64,000 nucleotides of DNA, from positions 1 through 64,000 of the forward strand of contig JAJQIB010000039.1 of NCBI GenBank assembly GCA_021199375.1, written 5' to 3'. Source of the stretch: Ruminococcus sp. Its GTDB lineage: Bacteria; Bacillota; Clostridia; Oscillospirales; Ruminococcaceae. Position 1 is the stretch's first letter, and the number at the start of each line of letters is the position of its first letter. The notes beneath the pieces are model-generated. The model was not told the DNA's origin, made no database searches, and saw nothing but the letters and a program-made list of their open reading frames with translations. Below, one piece after another: positions 39,363 to 48,193 of this stretch. Made by a program: the position numbers and the translations under genes.

Positions 39363-40297
39363 TGAAGATTGTTTTCATGGGCACTCCTGATTTTGCTGTT
39401 ACAGCCCTAGAAAAGCTTTACGATTGCAGTGAGCATGAGATTTTAGCTGTCTTCACTCAACCGGATAAGCCAAAGGGAAGAGGATATAAGCTTATTCCAA
39501 CTCCTGTAAAAATTTTAGCTCAGCAGCATGAAACGCCTGTGTATCAGCCTAATAGCTTAAAAAAAGATGCAGATGAATATGTTCGGGCTCTTAAAGCTCT
39601 TGCTCCCGACTGTATTGTTGTTGCTGCATATGGCAAGATTTTACCTAAAGAAATACTTGAGCTTCCTAAGTATGGATGCATCAACATACATGCATCTCTT
39701 TTACCTAAATATAGAGGTGCTGCTCCTATACAGCGCGCTGTATTAAATGGAGATAAAACTACAGGAGTTACTGTAATGCAGATGGCTGAGGGACTCGATA
39801 CAGGTGATATGCTATTAAAACGAGAAATCTCTATTGACGAAAATGCAACATCTGCGGATATGTTTGAAAAGCTTGCTATTCTTGGCAGCGAAATGATTAT
39901 TGAGGTTTTACGCAAAATTGAAAATGGTGATCTAGCCTTTGAAAAGCAGGATGAAGGTCTTGCATCATATGCCAGTATGATAACAAAGGATATGTGTCCT
40001 ATAGATTTTAGCAAATCTGTTGAGCTTATTCATAGGCAAATATGCGCATTATCAGATTCACCTTGTGCCTACTGTTTATTGTATGGTAAGCGTTTAAAAG
40101 TGTATCGTTCGCAGATTATTTCTCGTGAAAAGCCAAATGCTGTATCTGGTGAGTTTGTCGGAGAGAAAAAATTTGACGTTGCTTGTTCAGATGGAATTTT
40201 GCGCTTTGTTGAGATCCAAGCTGAAGGCGGAAAACGTATGAATGCAGCTGCATATCTTAATGGTAAACCCATAAAGCCTGGTGAGATACTTCACTAA
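39362..40297 (+). CDS. fmt: Methionyl-tRNA formyltransferase
   Basis: The 311-aa enzyme formylates initiator Met-tRNA. It begins MKIVFMGTPDFAV, and the catalytic region includes NIHASLLPKYRGAAPIQRAVLNGD near residue 108. The C-terminal anticodon/acceptor-binding domain ends KPIKPGEIL. It is paired with def through a one-base overlap, matching their linked roles in N-terminal processing. Confidence 0.97.
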   Translation: MKIVFMGTPDFAVTALEKLYDCSEHEILAVFTQPDKPKGRGYKLIPTPVKILAQQHETPVYQPNSLKKDADEYVRALKALAPDCIVVAAYGKILPKEILELPKYGCINIHASLLPKYRGAAPIQRAVLNGDKTTGVTVMQMAEGLDTGDMLLKREISIDENATSADMFEKLAILGSEMIIEVLRKIENGDLAFEKQDEGLASYASMITKDMCPIDFSKSVELIHRQICALSDSPCAYCLLYGKRLKVYRSQIISREKPNAVSGEFVGEKKFDVACSDGILRFVEIQAEGGKRMNAAAYLNGKPIKPGEILH

Positions 40298-40339
40298 GCC
40301 TATTTGGAAGTTAAGCGCATGAATTTTGGAGGATTTTAA

Positions 40340-41662
40340 ATGGCTGATGTGGTAAACAGCAGAGCAGTTGCAGTTAAATTACTTTGTAGAATTGAGGATG
40401 GCGGAGCTTACTCAAATATACTTCTTGATGAGCAGTTTAGACGTACTCCAATGAATCCTCAAGACAGAAGGTTTTGCGCCGCTTTGTTCTATGGCACCCT
40501 TGAGCGTAGATATACTCTTGATGAAATCATTAAGTACTATTCAAAAAATCCTTATGATAAACTGAATTTAGAGGTTCGATGTATTTTAAGAACTGCATTG
40601 TATCAGATTTTATACATGAATAGTGTGCCAGAATCTGCTGCAGTTAATGAAGCAGTAAAGCTAGCTTCAAAAAATCGAAATCCTGCCGTTAAAGGCTTTG
40701 TCAATGGTCTTTTGCGAGGCTTTTTAAGAGCTGATAAAAAAATGCCCTCCTACAAAGACAAATATGAGCAGCTTGCTTTTGATTATTCTTGTCCTATTCC
40801 TTTAGTAAAGAAATGGACAATAGAATATGGCGAAGATGTAGCTATTCAAATGCTAGAGGGATCTCTTGGAAGACCGCCTATAACGGCTAAGGTTAATACT
40901 CTTCGCACTACAACAAGTAATCTTATTAGTAGACTATATGAAGAGGGAATTGAATGTAGTGCAAATCAGTATTTTGATGATTGTATAGATATCGCAAACG
41001 GCTCACCGGAGTCTACTAAAGCTTTCAAGGATGGACTTTTCCATGTTCAAGATATTTCAAGCAGGCTTTGCTGTAAAGCGCTTGATGTTAAATCTGGTGA
41101 TACACTGCTGGATGTTTGCGCAGCGCCGGGAGGCAAGACCTTTACCGCTTCTGAGCTTATGAATAATAATGGTAAGGTATATTCGCTTGACTTGCATAAA
41201 AATCGTGTCAAGCTGATACAGAGCGGGTGTAAACGTCTTGGACTTGACATTGTTAATGCTAATGTAAATGACGCTAAGATCTATAACTCTAGCTTGCCAA
41301 TGGCTGATGTTGTACTTTGCGATCTGCCTTGCTCAGGACTAGGGGTAATAGCACGAAAACCTGAAATAAAGTACAATAACTTGACAGATTTCGAACGCCT
41401 TCCATATGTTCAGCATGATATTTTAGAATGCTGTTCTAAATATGTTAAGGTGGGTGGCACATTAGTTTTCTCAACCTGTACTCTTTCAAGAGCTGAAAAC
41501 GATGAAAACACCAAGCGTTTTCTCGCCGAGCATAATGACTTTGAGCCTGCTCCACTTTGGCAAAGCTTTGGTCATTTTGATGGCTATACAAGCTTAACAG
41601 TATTGCCAAGCTATTTTGGGTCCGATGGATTTTACATATCAAAATTTATTAGAACGAGGTGA
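40340..41662 (+). CDS. rsmB: 16S rRNA (cytosine-967-C5)-methyltransferase
   Basis: The 440-aa protein has an N-terminal NusB-like RNA-binding domain (residues 1-135) and a SAM-dependent methyltransferase domain. The SAM motif DVCAAPGGKTF is near residue 258, and the two catalytic cysteines are in DLPCSGLG near 330 and FSTCTLSRAEN near 378. GGAGG precedes the ATG. It ends 5 bp before the preferred rlmN start. Confidence 0.96.
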   Translation: MADVVNSRAVAVKLLCRIEDGGAYSNILLDEQFRRTPMNPQDRRFCAALFYGTLERRYTLDEIIKYYSKNPYDKLNLEVRCILRTALYQILYMNSVPESAAVNEAVKLASKNRNPAVKGFVNGLLRGFLRADKKMPSYKDKYEQLAFDYSCPIPLVKKWTIEYGEDVAIQMLEGSLGRPPITAKVNTLRTTTSNLISRLYEEGIECSANQYFDDCIDIANGSPESTKAFKDGLFHVQDISSRLCCKALDVKSGDTLLDVCAAPGGKTFTASELMNNNGKVYSLDLHKNRVKLIQSGCKRLGLDIVNANVNDAKIYNSSLPMADVVLCDLPCSGLGVIARKPEIKYNNLTDFERLPYVQHDILECCSKYVKVGGTLVFSTCTLSRAENDENTKRFLAEHNDFEPAPLWQSFGHFDGYTSLTVLPSYFGSDGFYISKFIRTR

Positions 41663-41666
41663 TTCT

Positions 41667-42722
41667 TTGGTTATCAAATGTGAAGAGAATAAAATTGACA
41701 TTTTAAGTCTGACGCTTGATGAGCTTACCGATGAGATTTTAAAGCTAGGCGAGAAGAAATTTCGAGCAAAACAAATTTTCAGCTGGCTTCATGTTAAAAA
41801 TGTCTCTTCCTTTTCTGAAATGACCAATTTATCAATACAGTTGCGAGAAAAATTAGAGAAGGTTTTTTATTTAAAGCCTTTGTTGATATGTAAAAGATTA
41901 GATTCTAAGGTAGATAACACAATAAAATATCTATATGAGCTTTCAGATGGTTCACATATTGAATCAGTTGTAATGGAATATAGCTATGGAAACACCATTT
42001 GTGTATCTACACAAGTTGGTTGTAAAATGGGATGCAGGTTTTGTGCATCAACAATTGCTGGATTTAAGAGAAATTTGCTTCCTAGTGAAATACTTCAGCA
42101 GATTTATACAGCTAAATCTGATAGTGGACGTGATATTTCCGGTGTGGTACTAATGGGTATAGGTGAACCACTTGACAACTACGACAATGTAGTTTGCTTT
42201 TTACAGCTGCTATCATGTCCTGATGGGTTTGGAATGTCGCTTAGACACGTTTCAGTTTCTACCTGTGGAATAGTTCCTAGGATATATGACCTTTCTAAGC
42301 TTAATCTAGGCATCACACTTTCAATTTCTCTTCATGCTCCAAAAGACAAAAGCAGAAGTGAAATTATGCCGATAAATAACAGATATCATTTAGACGAGCT
42401 TATGACTGCCTGTCGCAGCTACTTTGCACATACAGGACGCCGAATAAGCTTTGAGTATGCGCTAATAAATGGACATAATGACTCTTACGCAGATGCTAAA
42501 AATCTCGCAATGCTACTAGATAATTTTATGTGTCATGTAAATATAATACCTGTCAATAAAATCAAAGAGCGTGGCTATACCTCTGACAGAAAATCAGCAT
42601 ATAAATTCCAGCAGTATTTAAACGAGCTTGGAGTAAATGCTACAGTACGAAGAACGTTGGGTTCTGATATAGATGCTGCTTGCGGACAGCTCAGACGTGA
42701 ATACGAAGTGTCTGAAAGCTAG
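41667..42722 (+). CDS. rlmN: Dual-specificity 23S rRNA/tRNA adenine-C2 methyltransferase RlmN
   Basis: The 351-aa radical-SAM enzyme methylates A2503 of 23S rRNA and A37 of some tRNAs. The cluster motif is in GCKMGCRFCAS near residue 118, preceded by CVSTQVG, and the C-terminal catalytic Cys region is DIDAACGQLRRE. I chose the TTG at 41667 because GAGGTGA sits just upstream at the end of rsmB. A longer ATG-started reading overlaps rsmB without its own ribosome site. Confidence 0.94.
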   Translation: MVIKCEENKIDILSLTLDELTDEILKLGEKKFRAKQIFSWLHVKNVSSFSEMTNLSIQLREKLEKVFYLKPLLICKRLDSKVDNTIKYLYELSDGSHIESVVMEYSYGNTICVSTQVGCKMGCRFCASTIAGFKRNLLPSEILQQIYTAKSDSGRDISGVVLMGIGEPLDNYDNVVCFLQLLSCPDGFGMSLRHVSVSTCGIVPRIYDLSKLNLGITLSISLHAPKDKSRSEIMPINNRYHLDELMTACRSYFAHTGRRISFEYALINGHNDSYADAKNLAMLLDNFMCHVNIIPVNKIKERGYTSDRKSAYKFQQYLNELGVNATVRRTLGSDIDAACGQLRREYEVSES

Positions 42723-42762
42723 TGTGTGCTAGCAGAAAATTTATCAAAGGACGGTGATTGAC

Positions 42763-43491
42763 TTGTATCTATCTTATAATTCCGATATGGGAAGTGTACG
42801 GACAGAAAATCAGGATAAAATTTGTGCAGGTTTTCTATCTGACAACGTTTCTCTTGTTGTTGTTTGCGATGGAATGGGCGGAGCATCTTCAGGTGCAGTT
42901 GCCAGTGATATAGCCGCCAATGAGATTTATCGCAGAATATCGGAAGGTTATCGAGAAGAAATGAAGCCGTCTGTAGTGCGAAGCCTGCTTGAAACTTCTG
43001 TTTCTGCGGCAAATGCCATTGTTTATGAAAAAAGCTGTGAGGATATTGAAAAAAACGGAATGGGTACGACCTGCGTTTTAGCACTTGTTGATGACAAACG
43101 TGCTTATGTTGTTAATGTCGGAGACAGTCGAGCGTATCTTATGGACGAGTCAGGTATTACTCAAATAACAGAAGATCATACCTATGTTAATGAGCTGTAC
43201 AAGCATGGTGAAATTACCTATGAACAGATGGAAAATCACAAAATGCGCAATATAATTACTCGTGCTGTAGGCGTTGAGGAAAAGGTTGAAATTGATTATT
43301 TTGAGCTTGAAGAATCAGGCAATTTCGCAATTTTTCTTTGCACCGATGGCTTGTCAGCATATTGTCACCCGCAAATTATATACGAGAGTGTCTTTAATAA
43401 GAATCTAGACAAAGGCGTATCTGATTTGATAGATTATTGCAATGCCTGCGGAGGCAAGGATAATATTTCCGCAGCAGTTATTGCCAACTAA
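42763..43491 (+). CDS. prpC: PP2C-family protein phosphatase (PrpC/Stp)
   Basis: The 242-aa serine/threonine phosphatase counteracts PrkC. PP2C motifs include SDMGSVRTENQD at the N-terminus, VVCDGMGG near residue 36, GDSRAYL near 125, CTDGLSAY near 192, and GGKDNISAAV at the end. The start is uncertain: TTG at 42763 has GGACGGTGA upstream, while GTG at 42754 gives three more residues but too little spacing. It lies 42 bp before prkC, as in Bacillus. Confidence 0.95.
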   Translation: MYLSYNSDMGSVRTENQDKICAGFLSDNVSLVVVCDGMGGASSGAVASDIAANEIYRRISEGYREEMKPSVVRSLLETSVSAANAIVYEKSCEDIEKNGMGTTCVLALVDDKRAYVVNVGDSRAYLMDESGITQITEDHTYVNELYKHGEITYEQMENHKMRNIITRAVGVEEKVEIDYFELEESGNFAIFLCTDGLSAYCHPQIIYESVFNKNLDKGVSDLIDYCNACGGKDNISAAVIAN

Positions 43492-43533
43492 ACGAATTTA
43501 AATAAAGGGAAAAGAACAGGAGTTGAAGTTTTT

Positions 43534-45693
43534 ATGAATTATATCGGCATGAAGCTCGACAACCGTTATGAGATCACTGAACAAATTGGTTCAGGAGGCA
43601 TGGCGGATGTTTACAAGGCGGTTGATTTAGAGGAAGATCGCATTGTAGCAGTCAAGATTCTACGAGACGAATTTTCTCAAAATGAGGACTTTTTGAGGAG
43701 ATTTCGAAATGAAAGTAAAGCCATTGCTGTACTTTCACATCCTAACATTGTAAAAATTTACGATGTCGGTCTTACCGATGAAACAAAGTTTATTGTCATG
43801 GAGTATATTGATGGCATAACGCTCAAGGATTTTATGGAGCAGCAGGGTGTGCTTCGCTGGAAGGATGCACTTTTCTTCGTCACACAAATTTTACGTGCTC
43901 TACAGCACGCACATGATAAGGGAATTGTTCATCGCGATATAAAGCCACAGAATATAATGCTATATGAAGACGGCACTATCAAGGTCATGGACTTCGGAAT
44001 TGCAAGATTTTCACGTGTTGATGGCAAGACTATGTCTGACAAGACAGTAGGCTCGGTTCACTATATTTCACCTGAACAAGCGAGAGGCGATATAACTGAT
44101 GAGCGCAGCGATATCTATTCAGTTGGTGTAATGATGTACGAAATGCTTACAGGTAAGAAGCCTTATGACGCTGATACACCTGTTGCAATTGCACTAAAGC
44201 ATATGCAGGAGGAATGCGTACCTCCGCGTGAGATTATGCCTTCTGTACCTGATGCACTTGAAGAAATAGTACTTCATGCTATGGAAAAGGATCCCACAAG
44301 ACGTTATCAGTCTGCTGCGGATATGATTAAGGATATTGACACATTTAAACTAGATCCCACAGTTATCTTTGGATACACAGATCCAAACTATGTTCCTCAA
44401 GCTACACAGGAGGCTACTCGCTATTATAATCCCCTAATCAATAGTCAAAACAGTGAAGCTGAAGTAATTGAAGAACCTGAAGAAGAGGATGACGAGGATG
44501 AGGATGATGACGATGAGGATAATCATCATCGCAGCTATGTAGTCCCTATTATGCTTGCAGTTACTGTGGCTGTTGTAATAGTTGCATCCTTAGTTATAGC
44601 ATATTATGCTATTTCAAATTTCGGTCCAAGTGCTACTCATACCGGCAATGTTGAAATTCCAAACTTTGTTGGTCAAAATATTGTTCAGGTAGAACAGGAA
44701 TGGGGCGATAAGCTTACATTTGAAAAGGAAGAGGAATATTCAAACGAATATGACGAAGGCGTTATTATGTCACAGGATCAAACCGGAAAGACGGTTCGTG
44801 AAGGCTATACACTAAAGGTTACTGTCAGCAAGGGTCAACGACTTATTACAGTACCTAATATGGTGGATAAGACCGAAGAGGTTGCTAGAAGCGAATTAAC
44901 AAGTGCAGGCTTTGTACCTGTTCGTGTTGAGATGCACAGTGATGAAGTTGCCGAGGGTCTGGTAATAAAGACTGAGCCTGAAGCTGGATCCGAATATCCT
45001 GAGGGTAAAGAGGTTCAGTATTATGTAAGCCAGGGACCTGTTGAAACGCAAATTAAGGTACCTGATGTAACTGGACTCACACAATCTAAAGCTATAGCAG
45101 CACTTAAGGAGAGCAAGCTTGATTATGAGGTAGAAGAGGTCAAGGAGGATGGAAACAAGGGTAAGGTAGTAGAGCAAAGCATAGATGCCGATACCTATGT
45201 TGACAAGGGAACAGTAGTAACAATATATGTTTCTACCGGTGAGGCAGATCCTATAGAGTTAACACTAACGATTCCTATGCCCGACGGAATAAGAGGCTCG
45301 TATACTATCGATGTTTATCGAGAGGGAAGTGCAGCTTATACTAAGACCATCTCAAACGGAGAAGCAGTTGCAGGAAGCACTGTTAGCTTTGATATTTCAG
45401 GTAAAAAGACTGAAACCCTTACCGTTTATATCAAGAGTAACGATCTAGGAGAAGAAAATCTTATTAGATATGCAACCTATGATATCAATTATGATAATGA
45501 GGAAATTACTCTTGATGGTGAGTTAAACGAGTCTGACCTGCTCAAGATTACTCCGGCTGAGTCTACTACAACCACAGCAGAAACAACTCCTGAAACGACT
45601 GAAACGGCTCCTGCTGAAACCTCTGCCACTGAAACAACTACAGCTGAGACAACGGCACCAGAAGAAACAACAGTCGCTGAAGCGTATGAATAA
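43534..45693 (+). CDS. prkC: PASTA-domain serine/threonine kinase PrkC
   Basis: The 719-aa membrane kinase has a Hanks-type catalytic domain (residues 10-270) with GSGGMADV, Lys41, HRDIKPQN with Asp135, and DFG at 153-155. An acidic linker (about 311-329) and one membrane helix at 335-361 follow. Three extracellular PASTA repeats, roughly 373-434, 437-503 and 507-568, sense muropeptides or lipid II in relatives. A further outer domain follows, and the last 35 residues are a Thr/Glu-rich tail. In relatives PrkC controls germination, wall growth and stationary-phase behaviour. Confidence 0.96.
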   Translation: MNYIGMKLDNRYEITEQIGSGGMADVYKAVDLEEDRIVAVKILRDEFSQNEDFLRRFRNESKAIAVLSHPNIVKIYDVGLTDETKFIVMEYIDGITLKDFMEQQGVLRWKDALFFVTQILRALQHAHDKGIVHRDIKPQNIMLYEDGTIKVMDFGIARFSRVDGKTMSDKTVGSVHYISPEQARGDITDERSDIYSVGVMMYEMLTGKKPYDADTPVAIALKHMQEECVPPREIMPSVPDALEEIVLHAMEKDPTRRYQSAADMIKDIDTFKLDPTVIFGYTDPNYVPQATQEATRYYNPLINSQNSEAEVIEEPEEEDDEDEDDDDEDNHHRSYVVPIMLAVTVAVVIVASLVIAYYAISNFGPSATHTGNVEIPNFVGQNIVQVEQEWGDKLTFEKEEEYSNEYDEGVIMSQDQTGKTVREGYTLKVTVSKGQRLITVPNMVDKTEEVARSELTSAGFVPVRVEMHSDEVAEGLVIKTEPEAGSEYPEGKEVQYYVSQGPVETQIKVPDVTGLTQSKAIAALKESKLDYEVEEVKEDGNKGKVVEQSIDADTYVDKGTVVTIYVSTGEADPIELTLTIPMPDGIRGSYTIDVYREGSAAYTKTISNGEAVAGSTVSFDISGKKTETLTVYIKSNDLGEENLIRYATYDINYDNEEITLDGELNESDLLKITPAESTTTTAETTPETTETAPAETSATETTTAETTAPEETTVAEAYE

Positions 45694-45708
45694 TAAGAGT
45701 AGGCTTTC

Positions 45709-46590
45709 ATGAATGGATTGATAATTAAAGCTATCGGAGGCATCTATACTGTAGAAGCCTCCGATGGTATATATGAATGTGCTGCCAGAGGAATATTCAG
45801 AAAGCAAGGCGTTTCACCTATGTGCGGTGACACTGTTGGGTTTTCTATTGATAATGATAAATCTGGCATAATAGAAAGCATAACACCAAGAAAAAACGAA
45901 ATCATAAGACCTCCACTTGCTAATCTTGATATATTACTTTATGTGACATCTGTTGTAGAGCCTGTCCCTAATTTAACGTTGATAGATAAGTTTATAGCTA
46001 TTTGTGAATACAAAAAAATAACCCCTGCTGTTATTATAACTAAAATTGATAAATGCAGCAGTGATGAAATTGAAAACATCTATAAGCTTGCAAAAATACC
46101 TATCTTTAAAGCGAATAATACAAATGGCGAAGGCAGCAAAAGTATAAGAGATTTTATATCAGGAAAGCTATGTGCTTTTACCGGAAACACAGGAGTGGGC
46201 AAATCCTCACTTTTAAACTGCATGTTTCCAAACCTAGAACTATCTACAAATGAAATAAGCAAAAAGCTAGGCAGAGGAAAGCACACAACACGTCATGTAG
46301 AGCTTTTTAAGATGCCGGGCGGAGGTTACATAGCTGACACACCTGGATTTTCAAGCTTTGAAACCAATCGTTATCAGATTATCTTTAAAGACGAGCTTGC
46401 TGATTGCTTTCGTGAATTTTCAGAGTTTAAAGATAACTGTCGTTTTCCAAACTGCAGTCATACAGGTGAAAAAGGATGCGCAGTAATACAAGCTGTGAAT
46501 GATGGCAAAATTGCTCCTTCAAGACATCAAAGCTATTTAGGGATGTATGAGGAAGCGAAAAATCTTAAGGAATGGGAATATAAGAAGTAA
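45709..46590 (+). CDS. rsgA: Ribosome small subunit-dependent GTPase A
   Basis: The 293-aa circularly permuted GTPase helps 30S maturation. An N-terminal OB fold (1-65) is followed by G4 TKIDKC near residue 105, G1 TGNTGVGKSSLLN near 159, G3 DTPGFSSF near 212, and a C-terminal zinc region with CRFPNCSH and GCAV. It follows prkC by 15 bp and precedes thiN. The rpe gene that often lies between rsgA and thiN is absent. Confidence 0.96.
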   Translation: MNGLIIKAIGGIYTVEASDGIYECAARGIFRKQGVSPMCGDTVGFSIDNDKSGIIESITPRKNEIIRPPLANLDILLYVTSVVEPVPNLTLIDKFIAICEYKKITPAVIITKIDKCSSDEIENIYKLAKIPIFKANNTNGEGSKSIRDFISGKLCAFTGNTGVGKSSLLNCMFPNLELSTNEISKKLGRGKHTTRHVELFKMPGGGYIADTPGFSSFETNRYQIIFKDELADCFREFSEFKDNCRFPNCSHTGEKGCAVIQAVNDGKIAPSRHQSYLGMYEEAKNLKEWEYKK

Positions 46591-46616
46591 TAAACGTACA
46601 GTTAAGGAGATTTATC

Positions 46617-47237
46617 ATGAAACGCTGTATAATTTTTGCAGGAGGAAATCCTGAGCCTATGCTGCCGGATGGAATTAATACTGAAAATTCTCTTATAATA
46701 GCAGCTGATAAAGGCTATATTAATTGCAAGGAACTAGGCTTTACTCCTACATTAACCATAGGCGATTTTGACTCTTTAGGCTTCATTCCGAATGATTGCG
46801 AAAAAATTTCCTTTCCGAAGGAAAAGGATGATACAGATCTTATGCTTGCAGTGCGTGAGGCATTAAAGCGTGAATGTTCTGATATTACCATTTTAGGTGC
46901 GCTAGGCGGCAGACTTGATCACACACTTGCAAACATACAAACGCTTGCGTTTATTCGTGAAAATGGAGCATGGGGAAGAATTTTAAGCTGCAACGAACAG
47001 ATAATTCTTGTATCCTCCGGCAAATACACAATTAAAAGAAAAGAGCACTACTCACTTTCACTTTTTTCTTATAGCAGGGAGGTTACAGGACTTACCGTTA
47101 AAGGAGTTAAGTATCCATTAAATAATGGGAAAATAGATTCAAGCTTTCCTATAGGTGTGTCAAATGAGATTATAAATGACAGCGCTGAGATTTCATTTAG
47201 TAGTGGTCTATTGGTTATTGTACAAAGCCGAGCTTAA
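46617..47237 (+). CDS. thiN: Thiamine pyrophosphokinase
   Basis: The 206-aa enzyme transfers pyrophosphate from ATP to thiamine. Family motifs are IAADKGYINCKELGFTPTLTIGDFDSLG (residues about 29-56), PKEKDDTDLMLAVREAL, and the LGALGGRLDHTLANI segment near 100. TAAGGAG precedes the ATG. Its order rsgA-thiN-spoVM matches Bacillus. Confidence 0.95.
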   Translation: MKRCIIFAGGNPEPMLPDGINTENSLIIAADKGYINCKELGFTPTLTIGDFDSLGFIPNDCEKISFPKEKDDTDLMLAVREALKRECSDITILGALGGRLDHTLANIQTLAFIRENGAWGRILSCNEQIILVSSGKYTIKRKEHYSLSLFSYSREVTGLTVKGVKYPLNNGKIDSSFPIGVSNEIINDSAEISFSSGLLVIVQSRA

Positions 47238-47318
47238 CAAAAATTCTTAACACATTTAGTATTAGCTGCATATTATGAAATACACGATAGATAAATTTAG
47301 ATAATCGGAGGTATTTTT

Positions 47319-47405
47319 ATGAAGGTAGTAGTTGTAAAAAGTCCGAAGCTTTTAGCGCCGGTGTTAAGAATGATTTTTAAGATAAAAAAAGAGCCTGTTG
47401 AATAA
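47319..47405 (+). CDS. spoVM: Stage V sporulation protein M, 28-residue spore-coat anchor
   Basis: A frame with a strong CGGAGG ribosome site (47306-47311) encodes a 28-residue peptide. It starts MKVVVVKSPKLLAPVL, continues RMIFKIKK and ends EPVE. The hydrophobic start, Pro at position 9 and basic amphipathic helix match SpoVM, which marks the curved forespore membrane and anchors SpoIVA. Its place directly after thiN is the same as in Bacillus, and a clean terminator follows. No housekeeping promoter is evident; a mother-cell sigma factor would be expected. Confidence 0.85.
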   Translation: MKVVVVKSPKLLAPVLRMIFKIKKEPVE

Positions 47406-47419
47406 TTACATATGCTCTG

Positions 47420-47450
47420 AAAGGACAGTTTTTGCTGTCCTTTTTTATTT
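47420..47450 (+). terminator. Terminator after spoVM
   Basis: AAAGGACAG at 47420-47428 pairs with CTGTCCTTT at 47435-47443 around a 6-nt loop and runs into a T tract. It separates spoVM from the next gene. Confidence 0.9.
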
Positions 47451-47484
47451 TCATACGCATATAATACTAACAGGAGGCTAAATA

Positions 47485-48036
47485 ATGCTAGAGCTTAATG
47501 TTTTTTCAATTAAATTGAGATTCTATTTTGGATTTTTTGCCGTTATATTTGTATCTTTTTTCTTTGGCAGTAAGGATTCATTGGGAATATTAGCGGCGCT
47601 CACTTGCTGCCTGTTACATGAATTAGGTCATCTTTCGGCAATGTGCTTGCTATCTACTTCACCTGACAAAATATGTTTTTATGCTGGTGGAATAAAAATA
47701 ATTCCGCATAATAATGGAATAGAGAGCAGGGAAGTCCAGACCATCATTCTAGCAGCAGGATGTGCAGTAAACTTTATCTTTGCTATTGCTTCAAAGCTAT
47801 TAGGATTTAATATGCTATATAATATAAATCTATGTTTAGGCATATTCAATCTTTTGCCATTTTCGTATTTTGATGGCGGCAGAATTTTAGAACTATATTT
47901 ACCGCATAACATAAAAAGGATATTTGCTTTAATCTGTACTATTCTATTAATTGTTGCTTTTTTTAGTGTGAATGCTATTAATCCTGCTATTCTTGCAGTA
48001 TTTATATTCGTTTCAATTTCGGAGATATTTATGTGA
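47485..48036 (+). CDS. SpoIVFB-like M50 membrane metalloprotease
   Basis: The 183-aa polytopic protein carries HELGH at residues 45-49 inside a membrane segment and the second metal motif NLLPFSYFDGGRIL with Asp130. Together these define site-2 (M50) proteases. Without a PDZ or CBS domain it resembles a minimal SpoIVFB, the protease that releases mother-cell SigmaK, but is shorter than Bacillus SpoIVFB. CAGGAGG precedes the ATG. Its position right after spoVM supports a sporulation role; no SpoIVFA partner is adjacent. Confidence 0.85.
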   Translation: MLELNVFSIKLRFYFGFFAVIFVSFFFGSKDSLGILAALTCCLLHELGHLSAMCLLSTSPDKICFYAGGIKIIPHNNGIESREVQTIILAAGCAVNFIFAIASKLLGFNMLYNINLCLGIFNLLPFSYFDGGRILELYLPHNIKRIFALICTILLIVAFFSVNAINPAILAVFIFVSISEIFM

Positions 48037-48094
48037 TGTAAACTACTTAATATTAAGAGAAAACAAAATAATTCAAAATAATATTTCAACCCCC

Positions 48095-48123
48095 TGGAAA
48101 TCTCTTTTACAATATGATATAAT
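48095..48123 (+). promoter_or_regulatory. Possible promoter for the MFS transporter
   Basis: TATAAT at 48118-48123 is preceded at 17 bp by TGGAAA (48095-48100), a weak -35. The remaining 70 bp before the gene show no clear structure. Confidence 0.4.
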
Positions 48124-48193
48124 AAAGTATCAAAATAGCTTTTTGATAAAGCATTACTTTTAATACGGCACTAAATTCCACGGAGGAAAAAAT

